From Reichenbachiella agariperforans (GTDB taxonomy: Bacteria > Bacteroidota > Bacteroidia > Cytophagales > Cyclobacteriaceae), in contig NZ_FRAA01000003.1 of NCBI RefSeq assembly GCF_900142205.1, forward strand, positions 248,001-312,000: a stretch of 64,000 bases of DNA, in the 5' to 3' direction. The notes beneath the pieces were generated by a model. The model searched no databases, was not told where the DNA came from, and saw nothing but the letters and a program-made list of their open reading frames with translations. Both the position numbers and the translations under genes were made by a program. The stretch's first letter is position 1; each line of letters starts with the position of its first letter. This document shows positions 36,703-43,410 of this stretch, in pieces.

Positions 36703-36838
36703 GTACAGTTCGCACATGCATCTCTCCGCCATGTTACCTGCCGGTTTCTACCTCAAGGCTTGGTCGTTCAAGAAGGTAACGGTTAGTATAAGAAACGTAG
36801 GGCAGGTGATAAGCACTTGCGTTTCGGTTTATTACTTA

Positions 36839-36899
36839 GCTAAATATAAATATTTTGCTTTTATCTTTTCTACTATAAATGCCAAATTTTATATTTAGC
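36839..36899. repeat. Long imperfect hairpin in the cassette boundary region
   Basis: GCTAAATATAAATATTTTGC (36839-36858) pairs with GCCAAATTTTATATTTAGC (36881-36899) with few mismatches. Outer segments GGTTTATTAC and CTTTCGGTTTAGC add weaker symmetry. The structure ends about 60 bp before the GTTAGCAAC core next to the gene at 36976, recalling the extended dyads of integron attC sites. Confidence 0.55.
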
Positions 36900-36962
36900 G
36901 GACTTTGTTAATATTCACAGAACTTTCGGTTTAGCACAAATGACCTATGTTTTTTATACCGT

Positions 36963-36971
36963 GTTAGCAAC
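36963..36971 (+). repeat. Cassette-like core GTTAGCAAC
   Basis: It lies 4 bp beyond the stop codon of the minus-strand gene at 36976. Its exact inverse, GTTGCTAAC, is at 37698-37706 before that gene's start. The pair encloses a single gene. Confidence 0.5.
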
Positions 36972-36975
36972 TAGG

Positions 36976-37677
36976 TTATTCTTTCTTTTCGATTTCTACG
37001 TCAATTATTTTTAGGGATAAAAGCTTAGTAAATAATTCAAGTATTAATTTATAAATATTTGATATTTCAATAGTTCCAAATACACCAGTCCTTTCGGCAA
37101 TTCCTTGTTCGATTAAATCATCTATCGAATTATTGTATTTGTATTTTATTTCAAAAGCTCTTATTTCAACGCAAAGTTGGCTTACGTCAGATATTATTTC
37201 CTGGTCAATATCTAAAGAATGAAAACCTATTATTGTCTCTAATTTAGTGTTAAGATTGTCCAATCTTTTTTTCTCTAAAGTAACTAAGTCAAATTTCTCA
37301 TCAGGATTTAGATTTTGAAACTTGCTTAAAATCAATTTCCTTATTTTTAAATGAGTTATTTCTATGAATAAGTTTAGGTCTATTATTCCAATAAACTTAT
37401 GATTTTTTAAGTCTTTTTTTGTGGTGTAAATAGATAATTGTTCAGAAGTTAGTTCCTTATCTTTAAAAGGGGATTTTTCAATAAATCCACAAAACTCTTG
37501 AATAATATAGGATATTTTGGTCGTTATAAATTTCTTTCTTTTTTTCTTCAGTAGTTTTAAAGTGAAATGAGGTATTGCTAATATGGATATTAAGATACTA
37601 ATTATTAAGAAAATAAAACTTACAAATGAGTTCATCAAAAATGAATCCCAATCAAAACACGAAAAAAAATCACTCAT
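36976..37677 (-). CDS. Orphan AT-rich membrane-anchored protein, unknown function
   Basis: A 233-residue protein with an N-terminal transmembrane segment (about 14-38, MNSFVSFIFLIISILISILA) and a basic stop-transfer (KKKRKK), then a long helical cytosolic part with Lys/Glu/Ile bias. I recognise no family. It is very AT-rich and enclosed by exact inverted 9-bp cores, so it looks like a gene cassette. Confidence 0.7.
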   Translation of the reverse strand: MSDFFSCFDWDSFLMNSFVSFIFLIISILISILAIPHFTLKLLKKKRKKFITTKISYIIQEFCGFIEKSPFKDKELTSEQLSIYTTKKDLKNHKFIGIIDLNLFIEITHLKIRKLILSKFQNLNPDEKFDLVTLEKKRLDNLNTKLETIIGFHSLDIDQEIISDVSQLCVEIRAFEIKYKYNNSIDDLIEQGIAERTGVFGTIEISNIYKLILELFTKLLSLKIIDVEIEKKE

Positions 37678-37697
37678 AAATATTTTGGTTTTTCCTT

Positions 37698-37731
37698 GTT
37701 GCTAACATTTCACTATACGCAATTGCGTATA
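37698..37731 (-). repeat. Cassette 5' boundary: core GTTGCTAAC plus palindrome TATACGCAATTGCGTATA
   Basis: The core (37698-37706) and a perfect 18-bp palindrome (37714-37731) lie 20 and 36 bp upstream of the start at 37677. The order palindrome, core, start codon matches that before the orphan gene at 9934. Confidence 0.6.
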
Positions 37732-37891
37732 TAGTATTGGTATCAACACTACGACAGTCATTGATATCCCCAAGAATACCCCTTAGCCCTGATAGATACA
37801 AGCAAGCGGATCTCTAAGATCAAAGTACAGCCTATATATACCTAGATACAGGGGGCTATTCAGTGAAGTGTGACGGGATTTACTCCTGACG

Positions 37892-37985
37892 TTCAGCTCG
37901 ATCACAATTGCACTGCGATCGCTTCTTCTGGGTATTTCAAATGCCTCTAAAGTTTTCAGTCGCATTAGGACATGTGACCGAGCGG
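37892..37985. repeat. 94-bp structured repeat, copy 3
   Basis: The third copy in the same orientation, nearly identical to copy 2 (GGGTATTT replaces GGGCATTT in the middle dyad). It lies in a 786-bp stretch (37678-38463) without an intact gene. Confidence 0.88.
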
Positions 37986-38068
37986 CCCCCTTCGAATAGC
38001 ACAAAACGCTATGAGGTGGGTGCTATATTTTGGGTTGGGAGGTGAGGTGAGACCTGATCTATCCAAAC

Positions 38069-38200
38069 TAAGCTTAGTTCGGCTTCCATGTTGCCTTACC
38101 TCAGGGTCAAGGTAAGCTTAGTTCCACCCTGTAGTAAGCTTAGGTTGGGGCTCTGGTAAGCTTACCTTCAGGCTCAGGTAAGCTTAGCTATTTGTCCACT
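38069..38200. repeat. 22-bp-period array C (six units, TAAGCTTA heads)
   Basis: Units start at 38069, 38091, 38113, 38135, 38157 and 38179, exactly 22 bp apart. Five heads read TAAGCTTA followed by GT, GG, CC or GC; the second reads TTGCCTTACC, identical to the odd heads of the array at 11406. The tails vary. The first head lies in a perfect 14-bp palindrome AACTAAGCTTAGTT (38066-38079). Confidence 0.9.
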
Positions 38201-38358
38201 TTTTTGTTGCAAGTCCACTCACCACGCTCTGCCACTTGCTCAATGGGCTAGAGATGGCCAACATCGCGGGTATCGCGGCACTCAATACCCAGATAGACCA
38301 AATCATCATGGAGGTAGAAGTACCCGCTAGATCCAGATCCACCAAAAAAAGGAAATAA
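38188..38358 (+). pseudogene. C-terminal remnant of an unidentified protein
   Basis: An open plus-strand frame from 38188 to a TAA at 38356-38358 has no clear start. Its last 45 codons have core-like composition and read LTTLCHLLNGLEMANIAGI, then ALNTQIDQIIMEVEVPARS and a basic end. It follows the repeat array directly and precedes a terminator, so it looks like the tail of a gene whose body was lost. Confidence 0.45.
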
Positions 38359-38429
38359 CAACGAGGAGTAGTCGCTCGCCTGAGCAGCGAAGAATCCTCC
38401 GTGCTCTGTCATGTTTATCCATTGCTTGT

Positions 38430-38457
38430 AAAAGGCGAGTCGGTCGACTCGCCTTTT
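38430..38457. terminator. Bidirectional terminator between the island and the ars operon
   Basis: The arms AAAAGGCGAGTC (38430-38441) and GACTCGCCTTTT (38446-38457) enclose a GGTC loop. It ends 6 bp from the acr3 stop codon, so it closes the arsenic operon on the minus strand. Confidence 0.92.
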
Positions 38458-38463
38458 ATGATG

Positions 38464-39522
38464 TTATGATGTGCGAGGTTGTCCATAATACTTGGCTTTG
38501 AGCCAAAACGCCACACGTACCAGCAGTATCAGCGCAGGCACCTCTACCAAAGGCCCAATCACGCCAGCAAAGGCTTGTCCGGAGTTCAAACCAAACACGG
38601 CGATAGCTACTGCAATGGCCAATTCGAAGTTGTTGCCCGCAGCTGTGAAAGCAATGGAGGCATTCTGACTGTAGTCCGCTCCGACTGCTTTGCTGATGAA
38701 AAACCCAATCAAGAACATGATAAAGAAATAAACCAACAAAGGAATCGCTATCCGCACCACATCCATCGGGATCTCTACGATCAATTCTCCCTTGAGCGAA
38801 AACATCACCACGATGGTAAACAAAAGCGCAATCAGTGTCATCGGCGAAATCGCTGGGATAAAACGGTTGTTGTACCAGTCTTCTCCTTTGACCCTAACCA
38901 AAATCACTCGACTCAAAATCCCCATCAAAAAGGGCAAGCCCAGATACAATGCCACACTCTCAGCAATAGTCCCTATGGATATGTCAACGATGGCTCCCTC
39001 AAACCCAAAATACGGTGGCAGCACAGTGATAAACAACCATGCATAAAAGCTATAACCGAACACCTGAAAAACACTATTGAGGGCTACCAAACCCGCACCA
39101 TACTCGGTACTGCCTTCTGCCAGATCATTCCAGACGAGCACCATCGCGATGCATCTGGCCAGTCCGATTAGAATCAGTCCTACCATATACTCAGGGTAGT
39201 CACTCAAAAACAAGATGGCCAATACAAACATCAATACAGGACCAATAATCCAGTTGAGCAACAGCGATACGGATAGCACTTTGACGTTCTTAAATACCGC
39301 TGGGAGTAGCCTATAATTGACCTTGGCCAGCGGTGGATACATCATCAAAATCAGCCCTATCGCGATGGGTACATTGGTCGATCCATGACTAAACGAATTG
39401 ATAAAACCAGCTGTGGATGGCACCAAATATCCTATAGAAACCCCCACAGCCATGGCCAAAAATATCCACCATGTCAGATGCTGATCGAGAAAACTTAATT
39501 TTTTTGAACTCCCCATGGTCAT
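38464..39522 (-). CDS. acr3: ACR3 family arsenite efflux transporter
   Basis: A 352-residue inner-membrane protein with about ten transmembrane helices. ACR3 hallmarks are [16 protein letters not shown] (the conserved Cys of TM4) and [15 protein letters not shown] with [23 protein letters not shown] near the end. It exports arsenite using the proton gradient. It is the last gene of the ars operon, overlapping the arsC-like gene by 4 nt. Confidence 0.95.
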   Translation of the reverse strand: MTMGSSKKLSFLDQHLTWWIFLAMAVGVSIGYLVPSTAGFINSFSHGSTNVPIAIGLILMMYPPLAKVNYRLLPAVFKNVKVLSVSLLLNWIIGPVLMFVLAILFLSDYPEYMVGLILIGLARCIAMVLVWNDLAEGSTEYGAGLVALNSVFQVFGYSFYAWLFITVLPPYFGFEGAIVDISIGTIAESVALYLGLPFLMGILSRVILVRVKGEDWYNNRFIPAISPMTLIALLFTIVVMFSLKGELIVEIPMDVVRIAIPLLVYFFIMFLIGFFISKAVGADYSQNASIAFTAAGNNFELAIAVAIAVFGLNSGQAFAGVIGPLVEVPALILLVRVAFWLKAKYYGQPRTS

Positions 39523-40148
39523 GATTTTATTTGAGAGAAAACATAAAACATCTCTGAAGCAATCTGATGCGATCGCTCATCGTACATCTCTACTTCCTTA
39601 GGCGTGTCATCGAAAGCCTTAGGGTCTTCATAGCGTACGGGGATTCGCTGCTCTGTACCAGGGATGAAAGGACAGTTGTCATCCGCATGTGAGCAGGTCA
39701 TGATCGCCGCGAACTGATCCGCAGTATTGACAGGGTCGTCAAACAGTTTTGAGAAAGCCAATATTTGGTTTCCGCTTTCCGAGTGCGTGATGGTGTATTT
39801 GGGATTTCCCTCTCCCACCGAACTCACCTGAAAACCACTGCGTTCGATAGAGGCCACCGCACGCTCGTTAAATGCCGTCACCTCTACTCCACCAGAGTAG
39901 CAGTGTGCCGAAACCCCATAGCGGTCTGCCGCTGTCTGTGCCCAAACCTGTGAAAACTGGCTCCTACGTGAATTGTGCGTACAGATGAAATTGAGATGAA
40001 TGGGCTGTCCCTCATCCACTTTCTTCTGGATATAATCGATGAGTACCTGCAAAACCTCTCTCCTCTCCTCAGACACAGACCGTTGATCTATTTGTTCAAC
40101 AGCTTTGGCTAGGGCAGGATACCAATTGTTCGTTTTTTGTTGATTCAT
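39519..40148 (-). CDS. Arsenate reductase of the LMW phosphatase type, with N-terminal extension
   Basis: A 209-residue protein whose catalytic P-loop is CTHNSRR (CX5R, about residue 60), with a general-acid-like EDP in the [10 protein letters not shown] loop and an extra CSHADDNC pair near 150. An extension of about 55 residues precedes the usual start. It should reduce arsenate to arsenite, which ACR3 then exports. Position in the ars operon supports this over a protein phosphatase role. Confidence 0.88.
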   Translation of the reverse strand: MNQQKTNNWYPALAKAVEQIDQRSVSEERREVLQVLIDYIQKKVDEGQPIHLNFICTHNSRRSQFSQVWAQTAADRYGVSAHCYSGGVEVTAFNERAVASIERSGFQVSSVGEGNPKYTITHSESGNQILAFSKLFDDPVNTADQFAAIMTCSHADDNCPFIPGTEQRIPVRYEDPKAFDDTPKEVEMYDERSHQIASEMFYVFSQIKS

Positions 40149-40161
40149 GATTTGAATAATA

Positions 40162-40635
40162 TTAGCAACATCCTGATCCAGGAGCGCAGCTGTTTTCGTT
40201 TTCTGATTGTAGTGTTGACATTTTTATCCTCGGCTTTTGGGCAGGAATACCACATGCATCCTCTGCAAGGCAAGCGGTTTGCTTGGTCGTGAGGACAAAT
40301 TCGCCATCTACTACGCTCAGGCCATACTTACCGATGCTATCTGACTGATACTCTACCTCTATCTCCCAGTCTTCTATTCCTAGCTTCTCCTCTGACAAGG
40401 ATATAATATTCACGAGTTTAGAAGCGCTCAACCTGTGGTCATGGTCGTCAGCATGCCACAGTTGGAAGTTGACCACCTGCTCTTCTCTAATCGTCCCTCC
40501 ACAGTCAATGAATTTCTTATGAATCCCTCCTACTTCTGTCACATGAAAGTGCTCTGGCACTATCTCACCGTTTGGCAATTTGAATACGACTTGATCCAGT
40601 CCCTTCAATGCTAATTTCATTTCTGATAGTTTCAT
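40162..40635 (-). CDS. DUF6428 family protein of the arsenic operon
   Basis: A 157-residue protein with the DUF6428 pattern (MKLSEMKLALKGLDQVVFKLPNGEIVPEHFHVTEVG; FIDCGGTIREEQVVNFQLWHADDHDHRLSASK). A C-terminal cysteine-rich tail (ENSCAPGSGCC) could bind trivalent arsenic. The family is regularly found next to arsR/arsC genes, but its role is unknown. It lies between arsR and the arsC-like gene. Confidence 0.85.
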   Translation of the reverse strand: MKLSEMKLALKGLDQVVFKLPNGEIVPEHFHVTEVGGIHKKFIDCGGTIREEQVVNFQLWHADDHDHRLSASKLVNIISLSEEKLGIEDWEIEVEYQSDSIGKYGLSVVDGEFVLTTKQTACLAEDACGIPAQKPRIKMSTLQSENENSCAPGSGCC

Positions 40636-40657
40636 ATTTATAGCTTTTTATATTGCA

Positions 40658-40668
40658 ATATTAGAATA
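40658..40668. promoter_or_regulatory. Candidate ArsR operator ATATTAGAATA (internal)
   Basis: It lies between arsR and the DUF6428 gene, 23 bp before the latter's start codon. The same 11-mer is found upstream of arsR (41022-41032), and AATATTAG recurs at 40158-40165 before the arsC-like gene. Confidence 0.55.
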
Positions 40669-40685
40669 GGGTTAAACAAAAAAAT

Positions 40686-41015
40686 TTAACAGCAATTTTT
40701 ATTTACAGTCAATATCTCTGATATCTCTGCCAAAGCTCCCTTGACACGCATCCACGTCTGCTCATCGATACAGTAGCAAATATTCTTTCCCTCAATGCTC
40801 CCTTTGATCAACCCCACCCTTTTCAACTCTGACAAGTGTCGAGAGATCGTAGGCTGTGCCAGCGGCAACTCCCCGACGATATCATTACAAATGCATGAAG
40901 GACTCTTAGCTAGATACTCCATGATGGCCAGTCTAGCAGGATGCCCCAGTGCCTTGAGTATATCTGCCATCTCAGTGATGCGTGATTCGAAACCTTCGGT
41001 CTTTGTTGTTCCCAT
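40686..41015 (-). CDS. arsR: ArsR family metalloregulator
   Basis: A 109-residue winged-helix repressor: LKALGHPARLAIMEYLAKSPSCICNDIVGELPLAQPTISRHLSELKRVGLI. The CIC (CxC) pair just before the recognition helix and a C-terminal CC can ligate arsenite. The protein should repress the operon until As(III) binds. It is the first gene of the operon. Confidence 0.93.
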   Translation of the reverse strand: MGTTKTEGFESRITEMADILKALGHPARLAIMEYLAKSPSCICNDIVGELPLAQPTISRHLSELKRVGLIKGSIEGKNICYCIDEQTWMRVKGALAEISEILTVNKNCC

Positions 41016-41021
41016 ATAGCG

Positions 41022-41032
41022 ATATTAGAATA
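41022..41032. promoter_or_regulatory. Candidate ArsR operator ATATTAGAATA (promoter-proximal)
   Basis: It lies 7 bp before the arsR start codon and is identical to 40658-40668. Two identical 11-mers before the first two genes of the operon are best explained as ArsR sites. Confidence 0.6.
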
Positions 41033-41114
41033 CATTATCCATTTACACAAACTTATTGAGCATGATTTCTTCTCCTCCTTTCGACTTGCCTTAGATTTGT
41101 CGACCAGACGACCT

Positions 41115-42185
41115 ATGAAAATGTCGATTTTATATCTAAGCAAAGCAGTCAGCCCACGCATCAGACAGATGCTCAGTACCAATGTGATCGGCGCAGCGGG
41201 ACAGTCACCTGTCTACCAGCAGCTCTCCACTGATCAAAAACTCAGTCAACTTCCTCGACCCCACTTTGCTGAACTGGTAAAAGGAGATCGTCTACTGGGC
41301 GTATGTTGTTTTTGTGAACGCGAAACGAGGATAGACCAAACACCACTCACTAGCTACTATGTTCGCTACTTTTCATTCCTAGATCAACTCAGAGTCGCCA
41401 AAAGACTGCCCAATGGACGCAAAAAGAACAGCCAACTCAAACAAGAAGTACACGAATTACTAACCGGGACGGCATTTGCTCACGCCAGTCATACGCCCAA
41501 CCTATTCTATGCCTATGTAGACCCCAACAATGCAAGGTCGGCGCTACTCTGCGAGGAGTTTGGTTTTGAGACAATAGGTAGCTTTCGGACCCAAATGATA
41601 GGAAGACTCTTCCCCCGAGAGCGATGCTTACCAGAGCGAGTGACTCCCGAGACTCAGCCACTGCTACGAAAACTACTCAGCACTCACTATCAGAACTATA
41701 ACTTCTACACGGAAGACAATCTATTCTATCAAGACAACTACTTTGTCCTACGGGATTCGGACGGAAAGATATTGGCTGGACTACAAGCCAACCCAGAACA
41801 ATGGAAGATTCACAGCTTACCTAGTCCATTGGGCAAAATTCTGCTCAATGTTGGTAGTAGAATCCCGGTCTTCAACCGGTTACTCAATCAACAATTTCGG
41901 TTCCTCGCAGTAGATTATATCTACAGTCCAGATGATAATGAGCAATATCTAATACAACTCATCGAAACCTTACTCGCTCGATTCGGGCTTTACACTGCTA
42001 TGTTTTTAGTCGATGACAAATCCGACCTAACAAAGCAAATCAACAACATCAACAAGGGACTAATCAGCAAACTCCAAAAGGCAATTCCCATTTCGATTAT
42101 CGTAAAACCTAACCAGCTGACGACAAATCAGCTAAAACACCTAAAAAAACATCCCACTTTTTTATCATCTTTTGATACTACTTAA
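41115..42185 (+). CDS. GNAT-like acyltransferase-fold protein
   Basis: The protein has about 356 residues; starts at 41097, 41115 or 41121 are all possible and none has a clear ribosome site. NLFYAYVDPNNARSALLCEEFGFETIGSFRT (about 135-165) resembles the C-terminal half of a GNAT domain, where N.rA..ly.k.GF is typical. The remaining 190 residues form a second GNAT-like part. No substrate can be inferred. It is divergent from arsR by about 100 bp. Confidence 0.65.
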   Translation: MKMSILYLSKAVSPRIRQMLSTNVIGAAGQSPVYQQLSTDQKLSQLPRPHFAELVKGDRLLGVCCFCERETRIDQTPLTSYYVRYFSFLDQLRVAKRLPNGRKKNSQLKQEVHELLTGTAFAHASHTPNLFYAYVDPNNARSALLCEEFGFETIGSFRTQMIGRLFPRERCLPERVTPETQPLLRKLLSTHYQNYNFYTEDNLFYQDNYFVLRDSDGKILAGLQANPEQWKIHSLPSPLGKILLNVGSRIPVFNRLLNQQFRFLAVDYIYSPDDNEQYLIQLIETLLARFGLYTAMFLVDDKSDLTKQINNINKGLISKLQKAIPISIIVKPNQLTTNQLKHLKKHPTFLSSFDTT

Positions 42186-42194
42186 CATAATTCA

Positions 42195-42224
42195 CTTGAT
42201 TTTTTTTTCTGACCATTATATTTG
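42195..42224 (+). promoter_or_regulatory. Bacteroidota promoter TTG-N19-TATATTTG
   Basis: TTG at 42195-42197 and TATATTTG at 42217-42224 are separated by 19 bp, matching the consensus. The ATG of the downstream gene is at 42253. Confidence 0.65.
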
Positions 42225-42252
42225 CGACCTAAACACGCCTAAGTATTAAAGT

Positions 42253-43266
42253 ATGAGACTGAGTTCCTTAGCTAGAAAGATCAAAATCACCCCCAATCAA
42301 TTGGCGGATTTCCTATCCGAAAGATCGATTGACACACCTCAGGGGACTAATTCTAAGCTAACGGACGAAACCATCGAGCTAGTCCACGAGGCATTTGACT
42401 ACCAAGAACCTGAAGAAGCCCCTATTACAGAAGAAGAGCCTGTCCTAGAAGAATCTCCTGTAGATACGACCGAAACAATCATCTTGGAAGAAGCTGTCGC
42501 TCCTGAAACCGATAGTTCTACGGTCAATGAAGTAGAAATGGAACTAGAGGACGAAATATTGCCCACCGAAACAGTACTGGAAGCAGAAGAAATACCTGAC
42601 GAAATGGACGAATCTACTACGACCGCAGATGTGGAAGAAGTCCAAGCGAAAGAAGCGATCGATGAACCCGACACACAGCCAGAAGAAGCAATAGACCCAA
42701 TCACAGAAGAGTCAGTTTCGGCAGAGCCAGAGCCAGAATATCAACCCATAGAAGCTGAGGATGGTACATTAATAGAAGCCAGAGCCGAACTACTTGCATT
42801 GGACAAATCTGTCAAAATCATCAAGGCTCCAAAAGCTCAAACGCTCCAAGGGCTCACCATCAAGGGAAAAATCGATCTACCACAACCCAAAACGCCCGAG
42901 CAAAAAGCTCAAGAGAAAAAAGAGAAAGAATCTAAACCGCTAGATCCTAATGCCATCGTGTACACCAGCGGGCCAAAACGTGAAAGAACCCAAAAACACA
43001 ACCCTCGCCGAAACAAAAAATCACAGAAACCCAACCCTGTCAACAAAGTAGAAGCAGAAAGAAGACGCAAAGAGAAAGAAGAGCAAAGAAAAAAGGCGCG
43101 TCAATTGCAGCAAGAAAAAGAAGCAAAAAAACAATACTACCAATCCCAAGTCAAAACCAGCCCTACCAATACTCCAGCCAAAAAGAAAGCAAAAATCAAG
43201 AAACATAAACCAGAAAAAGTAGAAGGAAATGCACTTCAAAAATTCTGGAAATGGCTCAACACCTAA
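42253..43266 (+). CDS. Charge-polarised protein with an IF2_N-like N-terminal domain
   Basis: A 337-residue protein in three parts. Residues 1-50 (RLSSLARKIKITPNQLADFLSERSI) resemble the IF2_N helical domain. Residues 50-170 are extremely acidic (EEAPITEEEPVLEESPV and similar). Residues 200-330 are Lys/Arg/Gln-rich and probably disordered (KKSQKPNPVNKVEAERRRKEKEEQRKK). There is no GTPase domain, so it is not IF-2. An RNA- or ribosome-associated role is conceivable but unproven. Confidence 0.75.
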   Translation: MRLSSLARKIKITPNQLADFLSERSIDTPQGTNSKLTDETIELVHEAFDYQEPEEAPITEEEPVLEESPVDTTETIILEEAVAPETDSSTVNEVEMELEDEILPTETVLEAEEIPDEMDESTTTADVEEVQAKEAIDEPDTQPEEAIDPITEESVSAEPEPEYQPIEAEDGTLIEARAELLALDKSVKIIKAPKAQTLQGLTIKGKIDLPQPKTPEQKAQEKKEKESKPLDPNAIVYTSGPKRERTQKHNPRRNKKSQKPNPVNKVEAERRRKEKEEQRKKARQLQQEKEAKKQYYQSQVKTSPTNTPAKKKAKIKKHKPEKVEGNALQKFWKWLNT

Positions 43267-43410
43267 TCATATACCACGATCTATCTAACCTAATTCTACA
43301 ATCAACCCCAACTAAAAAAACACACCTGTAGTACTGAAAATGGCATACTTTTTTCTTGTCACGATCTCGAAAGCAACTAAATATAGCTAAAAACATCATT
43401 TGCGACATAT

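Noticed and set aside
34435-37985. Canonical integron attC array
   Set aside because: No integrase gene is in the window, most cores do not fit GTTRRRY, and the 94-bp repeats are not placed at each gene end; only an attC-like arrangement is claimed.
37783-38004. A 73-codon minus-strand gene
   Set aside because: Most of it is copy 3 of the 94-bp repeat; similar frames in the other copies are broken.
42253-43266. Translation initiation factor IF-2
   Set aside because: The GTPase and C-terminal domains are absent and the length is only 337 residues.
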